The notes under the pieces: model-generated
What the model was told of the DNA's origin: nothing
Seen by the model: the letters and a program-made list of their open reading frames with translations, nothing else
Database searches by the model: none
Assembly: GCA_965220245.1 (NCBI GenBank)
Contig: CBDCPI010000002.1
Span: 1 to 64,000, forward strand
DNA: 64,000 nt
Origin: CBDCPI01 sp965220245
GTDB taxonomy: Bacteria > Chloroflexota > Dehalococcoidia > Lucifugimonadales > UBA3495
Direction: 5' to 3'
Made by a program: the position numbers and the translations under genes
In this document: positions 9,186 through 18,278 of the stretch, piece by piece
How positions within the stretch are numbered: position 1 is the first letter of the stretch
Layout: the number at the start of each line of letters is the position of its first letter

Positions 9186-10305
9186 CTACCAGTGCTGGGC
9201 GAGATTGGTCACCAGGTTGTAGATAAACCAGCCGTCACCGGTGCGGAAGGACTGGGGCTTGGCGGTTTGGGCGTCCCGCATGATGCCGAAGCCGTCGCTG
9301 TACGGCTCGAAAGACACTATCTTGTCATAGCGGACCCGGAAACGTTTTCTCGGCCCATGAAAGTAGATGTGCTTACTGGTTATTCCCAGCAGCCCGGTGT
9401 CGGCGTGGACCGACTCCTCCCACTCGTGGGCGCGGCTGCGGAACGTGCCGGGTCGGTAGTACAGCCCCCGGGCGACGCGGATGCTCAACCCGTGCGATGT
9501 GCCGCGGCGCTCGCGCCTGGTTACGACTTCATGGTAATCAACGTTGTTGACTACCCAGACCAACTGCTCCGACTTCATCAGGTTGAAGGGAACGTTTCCA
9601 TCAATGTTCTGCCGTTGCGGGATGAGCCCTTCCGCCGCCTCGCGGATGACGGCCGACTTGACCATGTTGTTATGGCCTCCGTTGGCGTTGACCTCCTCAG
9701 AGGACAGGTTGAAGTGGTGCAGGTAGCGGACCAGCGCCGCCTCTTCGTCCAAGAAAAGCACGCCGTCCTCCAGCGTGCCGTCAACGGCGGCTTCCCAGGC
9801 TTGCGCCAGCAACCGGCGCTGTTCGGCGGGCGAAAGCCCCGCCTGGTTAAGCAGCGAGGCCAGTTCCCGGAGGTGGGTCTCGCCGTCGGCCACGGCCAGG
9901 GCGGCTAAGCGGGCGTCCAGCATCAGGCGGTCCCGGGAAGCGCGGTCCAGTTGGGCGGTAGCGGCGCTGGGCGGTCCCGCTTTGCTCCAAGGCCAGCCGG
10001 TCACGGAAGGCGCGGAGCCGGGCTTCTTCGTCTTGGGTAAGGATGCCGTCGGCCAAACTTTCTTTCACTGCCTGATGCCAGCCCGCGGCGATGGCGGCAT
10101 GAATCCCGTCCTGGTCCACCCAAGAACGTTGAGCGATAGCTGCCAGGCTGCGTTGCAGCACGGCCTCGTTGAAGTCGGGAGCGGCGGCGGCCTGCGCCGC
10201 CAGCGACACCATCTCCCGCCGCCCGGCAACATTCGTCGCCTCACACTCTTTGTGCTTGCCTCGCATAAACCCCGCCTTCTTGCCGCAGAAATTGCAATCT
10301 CCCAC
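9186..10305 (-). pseudogene. Zinc-finger / TerB-like repeat / PH-like domain protein, frameshifted
   Basis: Two overlapping frames make one protein. The first (10305 to about 9970) starts with a CxxC-x10-HxxC finger (CNFCGKK...HKEC), then a helical unit ending W..A....LADGILTQDEE. The second frame (about 9980 to 9186) continues with a second copy of that unit (W.AAVDGTLEDGVLFLDEE), then a C-terminal bacterial PH-like domain (LLGITSKHIYFHG, VRYDKIVSFEPYSDGF). The acidic helical repeats look TerB-like. A one-base indel near 9965-9985 separates the frames. Function unknown. A remnant of the finger lies at 10811-10870. Confidence 0.7.
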
Positions 10306-10360
10306 GATGCGTTTCTCCTTTGGTAAGGCTTAGCCGGCCTCCCGGTCGTTGGGGACGGCT

Positions 10361-10522
10361 ATGGTACAATTCAGTGACCCGAGTGTCTTCCTTTTCTACC
10401 GGGTGGAACGACCCGGACGATGGCTTTGTGTGGTGGCGAAGAGGCTCGATGGCGAAGGCTTCATTATTACGACTTACCCCACCGATGCCATTAAGATTGG
10501 AGAGCGCACATGGAGCAACTAA
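10361..10522 (+). CDS. Short DUF4258-like C-terminal fragment (putative toxin-side remnant)
   Basis: A 53-residue frame beginning MVQFSDPSVFLFYRVE and containing RPGRWLCVVAKR, GEGFIITTYPTD and IKIGE. This is the C-terminal half of small DUF4258-like proteins normally found just upstream of DUF2283 genes. An in-frame TAG at about 10330 shows that the N-terminal half (about 45 residues) is missing, so it is probably a truncated partner. Its 3' end overlaps the DUF2283 start by 13 bp, as in translationally coupled pairs. Confidence 0.55.
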   Translation: MVQFSDPSVFLFYRVERPGRWLCVVAKRLDGEGFIITTYPTDAIKIGERTWSN

Positions 10523-10737
10523 AGGGGTATTATGACCGCACGGGCAATACTCTGACCGTGTGGTTCGGTGATCCGGCGGACGAATATATTTGCGAGGAAG
10601 CCGGGGACGAAGTAATTTTAATGAAAGATAGCCACCAGCAAGTTATCGGCTTCGAAAAGCTGAATTTTCGCAAGGGCCAAGACCAAGCTTGGTTTGCGGA
10701 CAAAGTGCAAATTTCTATAGAAACCGTAGGGCGATAA
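10510..10737 (+). CDS. DUF2283-like small protein
   Basis: A 75-residue protein with the DUF2283 beta-hairpin pattern: YYDRTGNTLTVWFG at the N terminus, an acidic EEAGDEVILMKD stretch, and a VIGFEKLNF strand where the family has vvGiEil. DUF2283 proteins commonly pair with DUF4258-type proteins and are suspected antitoxins; this is not proven here. The gene overlaps the truncated partner at 10361-10522. A similar pair is at 14283-14761 and a DUF2283 fusion at 33368. Confidence 0.7.
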   Translation: MEQLKGYYDRTGNTLTVWFGDPADEYICEEAGDEVILMKDSHQQVIGFEKLNFRKGQDQAWFADKVQISIETVGR

Positions 10738-10810
10738 CGGTCCGGCCTTTGTAAATCCGCGATAGCCTCTTTCGCCGGCACCGCCAGCCCGGCGCAATAA
10801 GTGTCGGCAC

Positions 10811-10870
10811 ACTCTTATGCTTGTTGCACAGGAAACCGGCCTTCCTGCCGCAGTAGTTGCAGTCTGCTAC
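10811..10870 (-). pseudogene. Remnant of the zinc-finger N terminus found at 10305
   Basis: Read on the minus strand, these 60 bases give VADCNYCGRKAGF followed by LCNKHKS, closely matching the first residues of the gene ending at 9186 (MGDCNFCGKKAGF...KHKEC). There is no start codon, and the reading continues only as unrelated sequence. It looks like the stub of a second copy whose body was replaced by the DUF2283 pair. Confidence 0.7.
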
Positions 10871-10885
10871 TCTTGGGTCCGGCTC

Positions 10886-11239
10886 CTATCTGAGCAGGGG
10901 TTCTAGCTTATCCAGAAACCGGCCCACGTCTCGAAGCCCATCCTCGACAATTTCACTGTTGAACCAGTTCTCATAGAAATTGGTGTGCAGGGCGCCGGCG
11001 GTGTGAAACAGGGTGGATATTTCGTGGTCTCCGGTCTCCCTGGCCAATCTATTAACGGTTATAAAGAGCGACGGGTGGTTATTGTGTTGCCAGCCTCGTT
11101 GCTCGGCTATGGCCTTGACCATCTGGGCCGCTGCGCCCCATCCCTTCTCTGAGGCTTGCCGCGCGTCGCCTTGGTCCCACTCTTCCATTGCTTGAGCCAG
11201 CAATGGCCTGCTGGCGTTTCTATAAGTCTGCGCTTGCAT
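10886..11239 (-). CDS. PaREP1/HEPN-like helical protein
   Basis: A 117-residue all-helical protein: YRNASRPLLAQAMEEWDQGDARQASEKGWGAAAQMVKAIAEQRGW, then a second helical pair ending GLRDVGRFLDKLEPLL. The pattern (tandem helices, GWGAAAQ, short polar loop) fits the PaREP1 branch of HEPN proteins, often found in toxin-antitoxin neighbourhoods. I do not see a confident RxxxxH RNase motif, so activity is uncertain. AAAGGAGACC precedes ATG 11239 directly. A disrupted relative lies at 19107. Confidence 0.65.
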   Translation of the reverse strand: MQAQTYRNASRPLLAQAMEEWDQGDARQASEKGWGAAAQMVKAIAEQRGWQHNNHPSLFITVNRLARETGDHEISTLFHTAGALHTNFYENWFNSEIVEDGLRDVGRFLDKLEPLLR

Positions 11240-11268
11240 GGTCTCCTTTCAGTGCTTCCTCTGGCGCC

Positions 11269-11442
11269 TTTACTGATGCGTGAACGATTACCTAAACCAG
11301 TCCTCGTCTTTCCGGCCTTGAGCCGGAATCCAGAAATTCTGAGGACAAAGAACGTAGCTGGCGGAGAACGGTCCTGGATTCCGGCCTTCGCCGGAATGAC
11401 AGGGGAGGGGAAAGTTTAGAAACTTATTCACGTATCAGTAAA
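11269..11442. mobile_element. MITE-like element, family 2
   Basis: This 174-bp non-coding element starts TTTACTGATGCGTGAA and ends TTATTCACGTATCAGTAAA, an inverted pair with one mismatch in the first 16 bases. Inside are palindromes of the TCCGGCCTTGAGCCGGAA type. Related copies are at 55619-55800 (complete) and a right end at about 18187-18213. Confidence 0.75.
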
Positions 11443-11479
11443 TTGCGGGCAACGCCTATTATAGCCCTAAGCCTTCCGG

Positions 11480-14233
11480 TTATGCCCCCGCCCTCTCCAA
11501 GTTCAGGGTCAGCAGACGCTCCAGTATTTCCTGCTCAGACAGGTCTTCCGCCCAGCCATAGGAGTCCAACACGGCCTGGTCCAACCGCTCGTGGACCAGT
11601 TGCAGCCAGGTTGGGCGGGCGTTATAGAGGTTGGTCAGCGTCCGCTTCTTCAATGCCGATTCGGATAAACTGGGAGGGTTGAGCCAGTTCTCCCGCAGCC
11701 GGTTTAGCTCCCGCGCCGCCTCCGCGATGGCTTCCCGTTGTTCGCCAGTGGGTTCCGGGAACGGGAAGGTCTCAAAGCAGGTCGTGGGAGTGTAGCGTAA
11801 CCCGCTTTGCGCTTCCCGCAGTTGGCTACCCATCGCCGATGCCCAAGTTATATGTATCCGGCTGTGAAGCACACCGAACATGTAGTCATCACCGCTGGCA
11901 ACTGCAACTACCAAGTTAGACGGTAGCATATCGCCAGTCAGCCATACGAAAAAGCGGTGCTTTGCGGTAACTGATGTCCCAATATATCGCTTCAATGGTG
12001 ATAAAGTGCGACGCATCGTAGTTGCTGGATACCCATGTAGCCACCAGTTTTCCGCTCGCCATCGCATCTTGTTTTTCACTCGCTCCGGCATCACCTTCTC
12101 TTTTACGTACTCAAAAGGGGCCTCGTATAGAGCAGCGTCAGCCAGAGGCATATCAACGCCAAAGTCTATTACCCATACGTTGCGGGGGCGTTGTGTAATG
12201 TCAACGCCATTGACCCATCGCCTGATAACGTCCGTGTTGGGCCGTCCATGCGGGTTAGGTTGGGCCAACATTCCGGTTGCAACGGCCTCCGAAATGTCAA
12301 AATCTCCTACCTTGCCAATGCCTTGGAATGCCAGGTTCCGGTTTTTGGACAGCGGCTTGGCTCGTGTCAAATCGGCCCCGGCCGTCAAGTCAGTGTTTAT
12401 GATGGAAACCTGCCGTCCGTCCAATATGCGATCTGTCTCGCTCCCGTCGTCGAAACAGACAATGGATATATGCACCGCTGCGCCATCGAGTATCCAATTC
12501 TGGTCGGATATGGCGGCAAATATATCGCCGCTGTCCTTGATGTGGGACAGTACGGGGCGGTTGGACTGAAAACGAATCGCCTGAGTCGCCAGCAGACCGG
12601 CGCGGCGGGACTTGCCGCTTTCGATCTGGGCGCGGGCCTTTTCAAACCAGTAGCAGCAAAGGTCGCTGGAATTGGGGATGCGGCTGCCATAGAGTGCGTA
12701 CACCGCGTTGACGTAGGCATCGCCAAGTTGTTCCCGAAAGGGGAAATGGCCCAGAAACGGCGGGTTGCCGATGATAAACTCCGCGGGCGGCCATTCCGGT
12801 TCCCGCGGGTTGCTGGCATCGCTTTCGGCCAGGATGGCATCGGTTTTTTCGATGGAACTTAGCGGAGTGAGAATCGGGCGGTGGTCGTAGGGGAAGCCGT
12901 TGTTCTGGTGCCATTGGATGTAGCCAATCCAGAGGGCGGTGCGGGCCAGTTCGGCGGCGTAGGGGTTGATTTCCAGACCGAGCATCTGGTCGGGTTTGAC
13001 GGTTGGAGTCAGGTTGCCCCAGCCGTTCGTCGCGGCGAAGTCGATGACCTCCTTTTCTAGGTCCAGCAGCGAGCGCAGGGCCAAGTACAGGAAGTTGCCG
13101 CTGCCGCAGGCCGGGTCCAATACCTCGACCTCGAACAGCCGCTGCTGAAATTCTCCTAACCGGACCCGCGCCCCGTCCTCGTTCTCCTCTGCCAGAAGGT
13201 TGCCCACCTCGCGTTGCGCGGCTTCCCACTCGCCGCGCAGCGGTGCCATCACCACTGGCTCCACCACCAGCATGATGTCCTCGGCGCTGGTGTAATGGGC
13301 CCCAAGGTGGGCGCGTTTGGAGGCGTCCAAGGCGCGCTCGAACAACGTGCCGAAGATGGACGGCTCGATGTTGCGCCAGTTCTTCCGGGTCGCTTCGCCG
13401 AGCCGTTGCAGGGCAGCGCCGCTTAATTCTACGGTATCGGCGTCGCTGAACAAGTCGCCGTTGAAGTGGGCAATCTGGGTGGCGCCGAACATGCCGCCGT
13501 CGGCCATCTGCCGGAACAGGCCGCGAATGGCTTGGTCAAACAATTCAGGGTTGCGAAAATGCTGACGCACCACCTGAGAAAAGGGATTGCCCGGGAGCAG
13601 ACCCGCGTCCTCCGCGTAGAGGCAGAACACGAGTTGGTTGAGGTAGCGGGCCAGCTTTTCCGGGTCTTCGTTGTGTCGCTCCATGTCCGAGACGATGGCC
13701 TGAAACAGGTCGGCGGTCTCCCTGGTAACGGCGTCCACGGAACGGTTGGGCCGGAGTTGAGACGGTGCGAAGAAAGCATACCGGAGCTTTTCCAGGTTTG
13801 TTTGCTGGTCTAATTCTCCTACCGGGATTTCGTGGCGGACTGTCTCCATTCCCGGAAAGTTGGTCTGTATCCATATCGTGCGGAAGGAGGACACGATGAG
13901 CAGGGGCGGCGTTTTCAGGTGGACCTGGTAGCGCAGCAGTTGGTCTAACCCGGATTTGAGGTCGGCGTCGCTGCCCTTGAACTCCCATCCGAATGAGCCT
14001 TCGAGAAAGGCGTCGGCAAACCCGCCGGGCACCCACTTTTCGAACGTAAAGACCTGGTTGTCTCCATATTCCACCGGCGTCGGATGGCCGATGAGGGCGC
14101 AAATATCCAGGAACATCTCTTGGGATGCCTGCTTCTCGCCGAATTCGACGTTGCGCCACTTGGCGGCGAACTCGTCCGGGCGCATCCTAGGCAGACCGGG
14201 CGATATGTCGGGGCCGGACTTCTGGGTAGTCAT
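11480..14233 (-). CDS. Type IIL (MmeI-like) restriction-modification enzyme
   Basis: A single 917-residue protein, close to MmeI itself (about 919), that should both cut and methylate DNA. Order: an N-terminal nuclease domain with the PD-(D/E)xK-type residues D74 and E84-F-K86 (ADAFLEG, WEFKG); a helical linker; the gamma-class adenine methyltransferase with motif I DPACGSGNFLYLAL (about residue 385) and motif IV NPPFLG (about residue 500); a target-recognition region; and a C-terminal helical domain. All key residues seen are intact. A single polypeptide protects and restricts, so no partner gene is needed. No strong ribosome site is visible at ATG 14233. Confidence 0.9.
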   Translation of the reverse strand: MTTQKSGPDISPGLPRMRPDEFAAKWRNVEFGEKQASQEMFLDICALIGHPTPVEYGDNQVFTFEKWVPGGFADAFLEGSFGWEFKGSDADLKSGLDQLLRYQVHLKTPPLLIVSSFRTIWIQTNFPGMETVRHEIPVGELDQQTNLEKLRYAFFAPSQLRPNRSVDAVTRETADLFQAIVSDMERHNEDPEKLARYLNQLVFCLYAEDAGLLPGNPFSQVVRQHFRNPELFDQAIRGLFRQMADGGMFGATQIAHFNGDLFSDADTVELSGAALQRLGEATRKNWRNIEPSIFGTLFERALDASKRAHLGAHYTSAEDIMLVVEPVVMAPLRGEWEAAQREVGNLLAEENEDGARVRLGEFQQRLFEVEVLDPACGSGNFLYLALRSLLDLEKEVIDFAATNGWGNLTPTVKPDQMLGLEINPYAAELARTALWIGYIQWHQNNGFPYDHRPILTPLSSIEKTDAILAESDASNPREPEWPPAEFIIGNPPFLGHFPFREQLGDAYVNAVYALYGSRIPNSSDLCCYWFEKARAQIESGKSRRAGLLATQAIRFQSNRPVLSHIKDSGDIFAAISDQNWILDGAAVHISIVCFDDGSETDRILDGRQVSIINTDLTAGADLTRAKPLSKNRNLAFQGIGKVGDFDISEAVATGMLAQPNPHGRPNTDVIRRWVNGVDITQRPRNVWVIDFGVDMPLADAALYEAPFEYVKEKVMPERVKNKMRWRAENWWLHGYPATTMRRTLSPLKRYIGTSVTAKHRFFVWLTGDMLPSNLVVAVASGDDYMFGVLHSRIHITWASAMGSQLREAQSGLRYTPTTCFETFPFPEPTGEQREAIAEAARELNRLRENWLNPPSLSESALKKRTLTNLYNARPTWLQLVHERLDQAVLDSYGWAEDLSEQEILERLLTLNLERAGA

Positions 14234-14282
14234 GCTTAGGCCGTTCCGTGCACTCCCGCTTTCCAGTCTGACCCTCCGGCGG

Positions 14283-14483
14283 TCAAGCTGTCTTGAATTC
14301 CAGGGCAGAAAGGTCCATGTTGGAGGAACGTTTCGAGAGATAAAGTATCTCTACACCCACCACTTCATTTGATTCGTTGTAATCGAGGACCACTCCCGGC
14401 GCTACCTCCTCGGACTCGACTATAGAGGAGTCGTCGAGGCGCAGGTAAAGAGCGTCGGCATCCTTGTCCACGTTCAGTTTCAT
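14283..14483 (-). CDS. DUF2283 small protein
   Basis: A 66-residue protein with a clean DUF2283 pattern: KDADALYLRLDD, an acidic EEVAPGVVLDYN segment, and EVVGVEILYLSKR. GAGGAGCGCT lies directly before ATG 14483. It overlaps the end of the upstream DUF4258 gene by 4 bp, indicating translational coupling. It is the likely antitoxin-like half of the pair, by family association only. Confidence 0.8.
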   Translation of the reverse strand: MKLNVDKDADALYLRLDDSSIVESEEVAPGVVLDYNESNEVVGVEILYLSKRSSNMDLSALEFKTA

Positions 14484-14761
14484 AGCGCTCCTCTCATTTT
14501 TCGGTCAAAGTATACACTTACTACTCGCCAGGGCGCGGCGCGGGTGTTCACAACTACGCGCAGGGCGCGGTCACCCCGTTCCGGGATGCGGCGAAAAAAC
14601 CGCTCCACCTGGGGGTCATTCGGATCAGGCGTCCGCAATGCCGGTCCAGCTACCGCCCGTTCAATCCACTCCACGGGTATCTTTCGTTCGCCCATTACGC
14701 GAACCGCGTGCCTGGTAAATTCCAGCTTTATCGCTTCAGGCGGCATGTCTTCACTGCTCAT
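14480..14761 (-). CDS. DUF4258 family small protein
   Basis: About 93 residues with the DUF4258 pattern: LEFTRHAVRVMGERKIPVEWIERAV (the T-x-H-a...R.I......v core), then TPDPNDPQVERFFRRIPERGDRALRVVVN and a final WRVVSVYFDRK strand. The fold resembles RelE/BrnT-like RNase toxins, so a toxin role is plausible but unproven. ATG 14761 (MSSEDMPPEA) is chosen with a G-rich region upstream; an ATG at 14782 would add seven glycine-rich residues. It forms a two-gene unit with the DUF2283 gene. Confidence 0.75.
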   Translation of the reverse strand: MSSEDMPPEAIKLEFTRHAVRVMGERKIPVEWIERAVAGPALRTPDPNDPQVERFFRRIPERGDRALRVVVNTRAAPWRVVSVYFDRKMRGAL

Positions 14762-14892
14762 CCCACCCCCCGCAATTGCCATGAAAATAGGCGATTTTCA
14801 TCCACCCAACTTTCCCATGCTTTGCGTTAGTCCCCCGCTGCCGAAGCTGCCAACTCCCGGCGTTTCTAGCTTACGGCGGCAGCGCCGATTGC

Positions 14893-17799
14893 CTAGTCTG
14901 CCGGCACTGGCTCAAGCTCCGGGACGGCTGCCTGCGCCAACACCCGTTGTAGGTAACGGCCGGTGTGGGATTCCGGGACTTGGGCCAACTGCTCCGGGGT
15001 CCCGGCGGCGATGAGGCGGCCGCCTTTGTCACCGGCGCCCGGTCCCAGGTCTATGACCCAGTCGGCGTTTTTTATGACGTCCAGGTTATGCTCGATGAGG
15101 AGGACGGTGTTGCCGCCGCCCACCAACCGGTGCAAGACCCGCAAAAGAGCGGCGCAATCCTCGAAGGACAGCCCGGTGGTGGGTTCGTCCAATAAATAAA
15201 TGGTCTTGCCGGTGGCCCGTTTGGACAGCTCGGTGGACAGCTTCACCCGTTGGGCTTCGCCGCCCGACAGAGTGGTGGCCGGTTGCCCCAACCGGATGTA
15301 GCCCAGCCCAACGTCGCGTAGCGTTTCCAGCTTGGGCCGGATGCGGGGGAAGTTTTCGAAGAATTCCAAGGCTTGCGCCACGGTCATGTTCAACACGTCG
15401 GCGATGCTCTCGCCGCGAAGGGTTACCTCCAAGGCCTCCCGGTTGTAGCGGCGGCCGTGGCAGATTTCGCATGGCACCGTAACGTCGGGCAGAAACTGCA
15501 TTTCGATTTGGTTGTAGCCCTCGCCTTGGCAGGCTTCGCACCGGCCTCCCTTTACGTTGAACGAGAAACGCCCGGGAGCGTATCCTCGCACCCGGGCCTC
15601 GGGGAGACTGGCGAATAGCTCCCGGATGGGAGTGAAGGCGCCGGTGTAGGTGGCCGGGTTGCTGCGAGGGGTGCGGCCGATGGGCGATTGGTCAATATTG
15701 ACGACTTTGTCGATGTGCTCCACACCCAACAAATCGCTGTGGAGGCCGGGCAGGTCGCGCCCCCGGTAGAGGACCTGGGCCAGCCTCTTGAACAGGATTT
15801 CGTAAGTTAAGCTGCTTTTTCCCGATCCGGAAACTCCGGTGACGCAGCTAAGCATCCCCAAGGGAATATCGACGTCGACGTCTTTCAGATTGTTCTCTCG
15901 GGCGCCGATTACCCGGAGAAACTTGCCGTTTCCCGGACGGCGCTTTTCCGGGACGGGCACCGTCTTTCGGCCGCTCAAGTATTGGCCGGTTATCGACTCT
16001 GGAGATTCCATCACTTCGTCGATGGTGCCCGTGGCGACCACCTGGCCGCCGTGCTCTCCAGCGCCGGGCCCCATGTCGGCGATGAAGTCCGCCGCTCGCA
16101 TCATAGCCTCGTCGTGCTCCACCACCACCACGGTGTTGCCCATGTCTCGCAAGCGGGCGAGGGTGTTGATGAGGCGCGAGTCGTCGTGGGGGTGCAGCCC
16201 CACGGTGGGCTCGTCGCAAACGTACAGCACGCCGGTCAGCCCGGAGCCGATCTGGGTGGCCAGCCGGACCCGTTGAGCCTCGCCTCCGGAAAGGGTGCGG
16301 GCCGTGCGGTCCATGGTCACGTAGTCCAGTCCTATGTTTTCCAGGAACCGCAGCCGTCCCTCGATTTCCTTGAGGATTTGGTTCCCGATGGTCTTGTCCC
16401 TGGTGGAGAGGGTCTCGCCGGGATGGTCTCCCGGGGCGTCGGGGTCGATCTGCCGCACCCATTCGACGGCCTCGCCGATGTTCTTCGCGCAGACGTCCAT
16501 GATGCTCAGGCCGCAGACAGACACCGCCAAGGCCTCCGGCCGCAGACGCTTGCCTTGGCACGACTTGCAGGGCCGGGCTGCCATGTAGCGTTCTACTTCT
16601 TGCCGGGTGTGGTCCGACTCGGTCTCCCGGTAACGGCGTTCCAGGTTGGGAATCACCCCTTCGAAGGTAGTGTCCCAGCTATAGGTGCGCCCGCGATGGG
16701 TCTTGTGGCGGATGGTTACTTTCTTGCTCTGGTTGCCGTACAAGACCAAGTCCAGTTGCTCTTCGGTCAAGTCTTTAACCGGGGTCTTGGCCGAAAATCC
16801 GTGGCTATCGGCCACCGACTCCAGAAGGCTTATGTACCAACTGCTGGAGGCCCCTCCCCTAGTCCAAGGAGTGATGGCCCCTTCCGCCAAGGACAGGTTC
16901 TTGTTGAAGACCACCAAGTCCGGGTCAACCTCCAGCTTGTGCCCCAGACCGGTGCACTCGGTGCAGGCCCCGTGGGGGCTGTTGAAGCTAAAGGTCCTTG
17001 GCTCGATCTCGGGTAGACTGGTGCCGCACTTGGCGCAGGAGAACAGTTCGGAAAAGACCAGTTCATCCTCCCCGTCTCGGTCAACCTGTAGAACGCCGTC
17101 GCCCTCCTTGAGCGCCGCCTCCACCGACTCTGCTACCCGGCTCATTTCCATGTCTTCGCGGATAATCAGGCGGTCTACCACCAGTTCGATGTAGTGCCAC
17201 TTTTTCTTGTCCAGGTTCAGGTTCTCCAGTCCGTCCAACATGTGGATGGCACCGTTCACCCGCACCCGGACGAACCCGGCCTTGCGGGCCGCCTCGAATA
17301 CGTCCTTATGCTCTCCCTTTTTGCGGCGTATCTTGGGTGCCAGCAGCATAATACGGCTGCCCTCAGGAAGTGACATAACCGAGTCTACGATCTGCTGCAC
17401 CGTCTGTCTTTCCACCGGACGGCCGCACTTGGGGCAGTGGGGCAGGCCCACTCGGGCGAAAAGCAGCCGCAAGTAGTCGTAAATCTCGGTTACGGTGCCG
17501 ACTGTGGAGCGGGGATTGTGGGATACGCCCTTTTGGTCGATGGATATGGCCGGCGATAGCCCTTCGATATAGTCGACATCGGGCTTGTCCATCCGGCCCA
17601 AGAACTGCCGGGCGTAGGCAGAGAGTGATTCCACATAGCGCCGCTGCCCTTCGGCGTAGATGGTGTCAAAAGCCAAGGAACTCTTCCCCGACCCGGAGAC
17701 GCCGGTAATGACCACCAGTTTGTCTCTGGGGATGGAGATGTCCACGTCCTTTAGATTGTGCTCCCGGGCTCCCTTAACGTGAATGAATTCTTGGGGCAT
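14893..17799 (-). CDS. uvrA: UvrABC excinuclease subunit A
   Basis: DNA-damage recognition ATPase of nucleotide excision repair, 968 residues (family about 940). Two Walker A motifs (GVSGSGKSS, residues about 33 and 655), two ABC signatures (LSGGEAQRVRLA and LSGGEAQRVKLS), and zinc modules (CAKC...CTEC and CEAC...CEIC). GAGG lies 4 nt before ATG 17799. No LexA-type box is recognised in the repeat-rich upstream region. The last ~20 residues (LAQAAVPELEPVPAD) are a non-conserved tail. Confidence 0.97.
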   Translation of the reverse strand: MPQEFIHVKGAREHNLKDVDISIPRDKLVVITGVSGSGKSSLAFDTIYAEGQRRYVESLSAYARQFLGRMDKPDVDYIEGLSPAISIDQKGVSHNPRSTVGTVTEIYDYLRLLFARVGLPHCPKCGRPVERQTVQQIVDSVMSLPEGSRIMLLAPKIRRKKGEHKDVFEAARKAGFVRVRVNGAIHMLDGLENLNLDKKKWHYIELVVDRLIIREDMEMSRVAESVEAALKEGDGVLQVDRDGEDELVFSELFSCAKCGTSLPEIEPRTFSFNSPHGACTECTGLGHKLEVDPDLVVFNKNLSLAEGAITPWTRGGASSSWYISLLESVADSHGFSAKTPVKDLTEEQLDLVLYGNQSKKVTIRHKTHRGRTYSWDTTFEGVIPNLERRYRETESDHTRQEVERYMAARPCKSCQGKRLRPEALAVSVCGLSIMDVCAKNIGEAVEWVRQIDPDAPGDHPGETLSTRDKTIGNQILKEIEGRLRFLENIGLDYVTMDRTARTLSGGEAQRVRLATQIGSGLTGVLYVCDEPTVGLHPHDDSRLINTLARLRDMGNTVVVVEHDEAMMRAADFIADMGPGAGEHGGQVVATGTIDEVMESPESITGQYLSGRKTVPVPEKRRPGNGKFLRVIGARENNLKDVDVDIPLGMLSCVTGVSGSGKSSLTYEILFKRLAQVLYRGRDLPGLHSDLLGVEHIDKVVNIDQSPIGRTPRSNPATYTGAFTPIRELFASLPEARVRGYAPGRFSFNVKGGRCEACQGEGYNQIEMQFLPDVTVPCEICHGRRYNREALEVTLRGESIADVLNMTVAQALEFFENFPRIRPKLETLRDVGLGYIRLGQPATTLSGGEAQRVKLSTELSKRATGKTIYLLDEPTTGLSFEDCAALLRVLHRLVGGGNTVLLIEHNLDVIKNADWVIDLGPGAGDKGGRLIAAGTPEQLAQVPESHTGRYLQRVLAQAAVPELEPVPAD

Positions 17800-17879
17800 A
17801 CAACCTCACCCTTCACCCAATAGTTGACGGCTGTATTTTAGCACTCCGGCTATGGCTCTCCACCACAACCAGCCTCCGT

Positions 17880-18213
17880 CATTCCGGCCTTGAGCCGGAA
17901 TCCAGAAATTCTGCGGACAAAGAACCCTTCGACAAGCTCAGGACAGGCGTAGCTGGCGGAGAACGGTCCTGGATTCCGGCCTTCGCCGGAACTGCGGATG
18001 GCCTTGTCCAGGCCACATGGGAGAGATGAAAATGGCAGCTAGTCCCCAACCGTCACTCCCGCGAAAGCGGGAGTCCAAAGATGTTCCCAGCCAGTGGCAG
18101 TCCTGGCGCCGGGAATTTCTGGATTCCCGCGAAAGCGGGAATGACGAGTGGGGTATTTTCATGGTAATGACGGAGGAGGAGATAGTTTAGAAACTTATTC
18201 ACGTATCAGTAAA
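17880..18213. repeat. Cluster of palindromic repeats and a family-2 MITE right end
   Basis: The 479-bp divergent gap between uvrA and the BtpA gene is filled by two palindrome types: TTCCGGCCTTGAGCCGGAA-like (17881 and about 17970) and TCCCGCGAAAGCGGGA (about 18056 and 18123). A family-2 right end (GTTTAGAAACTTATTCACGT...) finishes at 18213. I find no matching left end, so the element is rearranged. No gene is visible. The uvrA and BtpA promoters must lie within or beside the repeats. Confidence 0.65.
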
Positions 18214-18278
18214 GTAAAATAGTATCTGAATCAATATTCCCATCCCTGCCAGGAGTCACGCCACTGGGAGTTGAAATA

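Noticed and set aside
17880..18213. CRISPR array from repeated palindromes
   Set aside because: Copies differ in sequence and spacing, there are no regular spacers and no cas genes.
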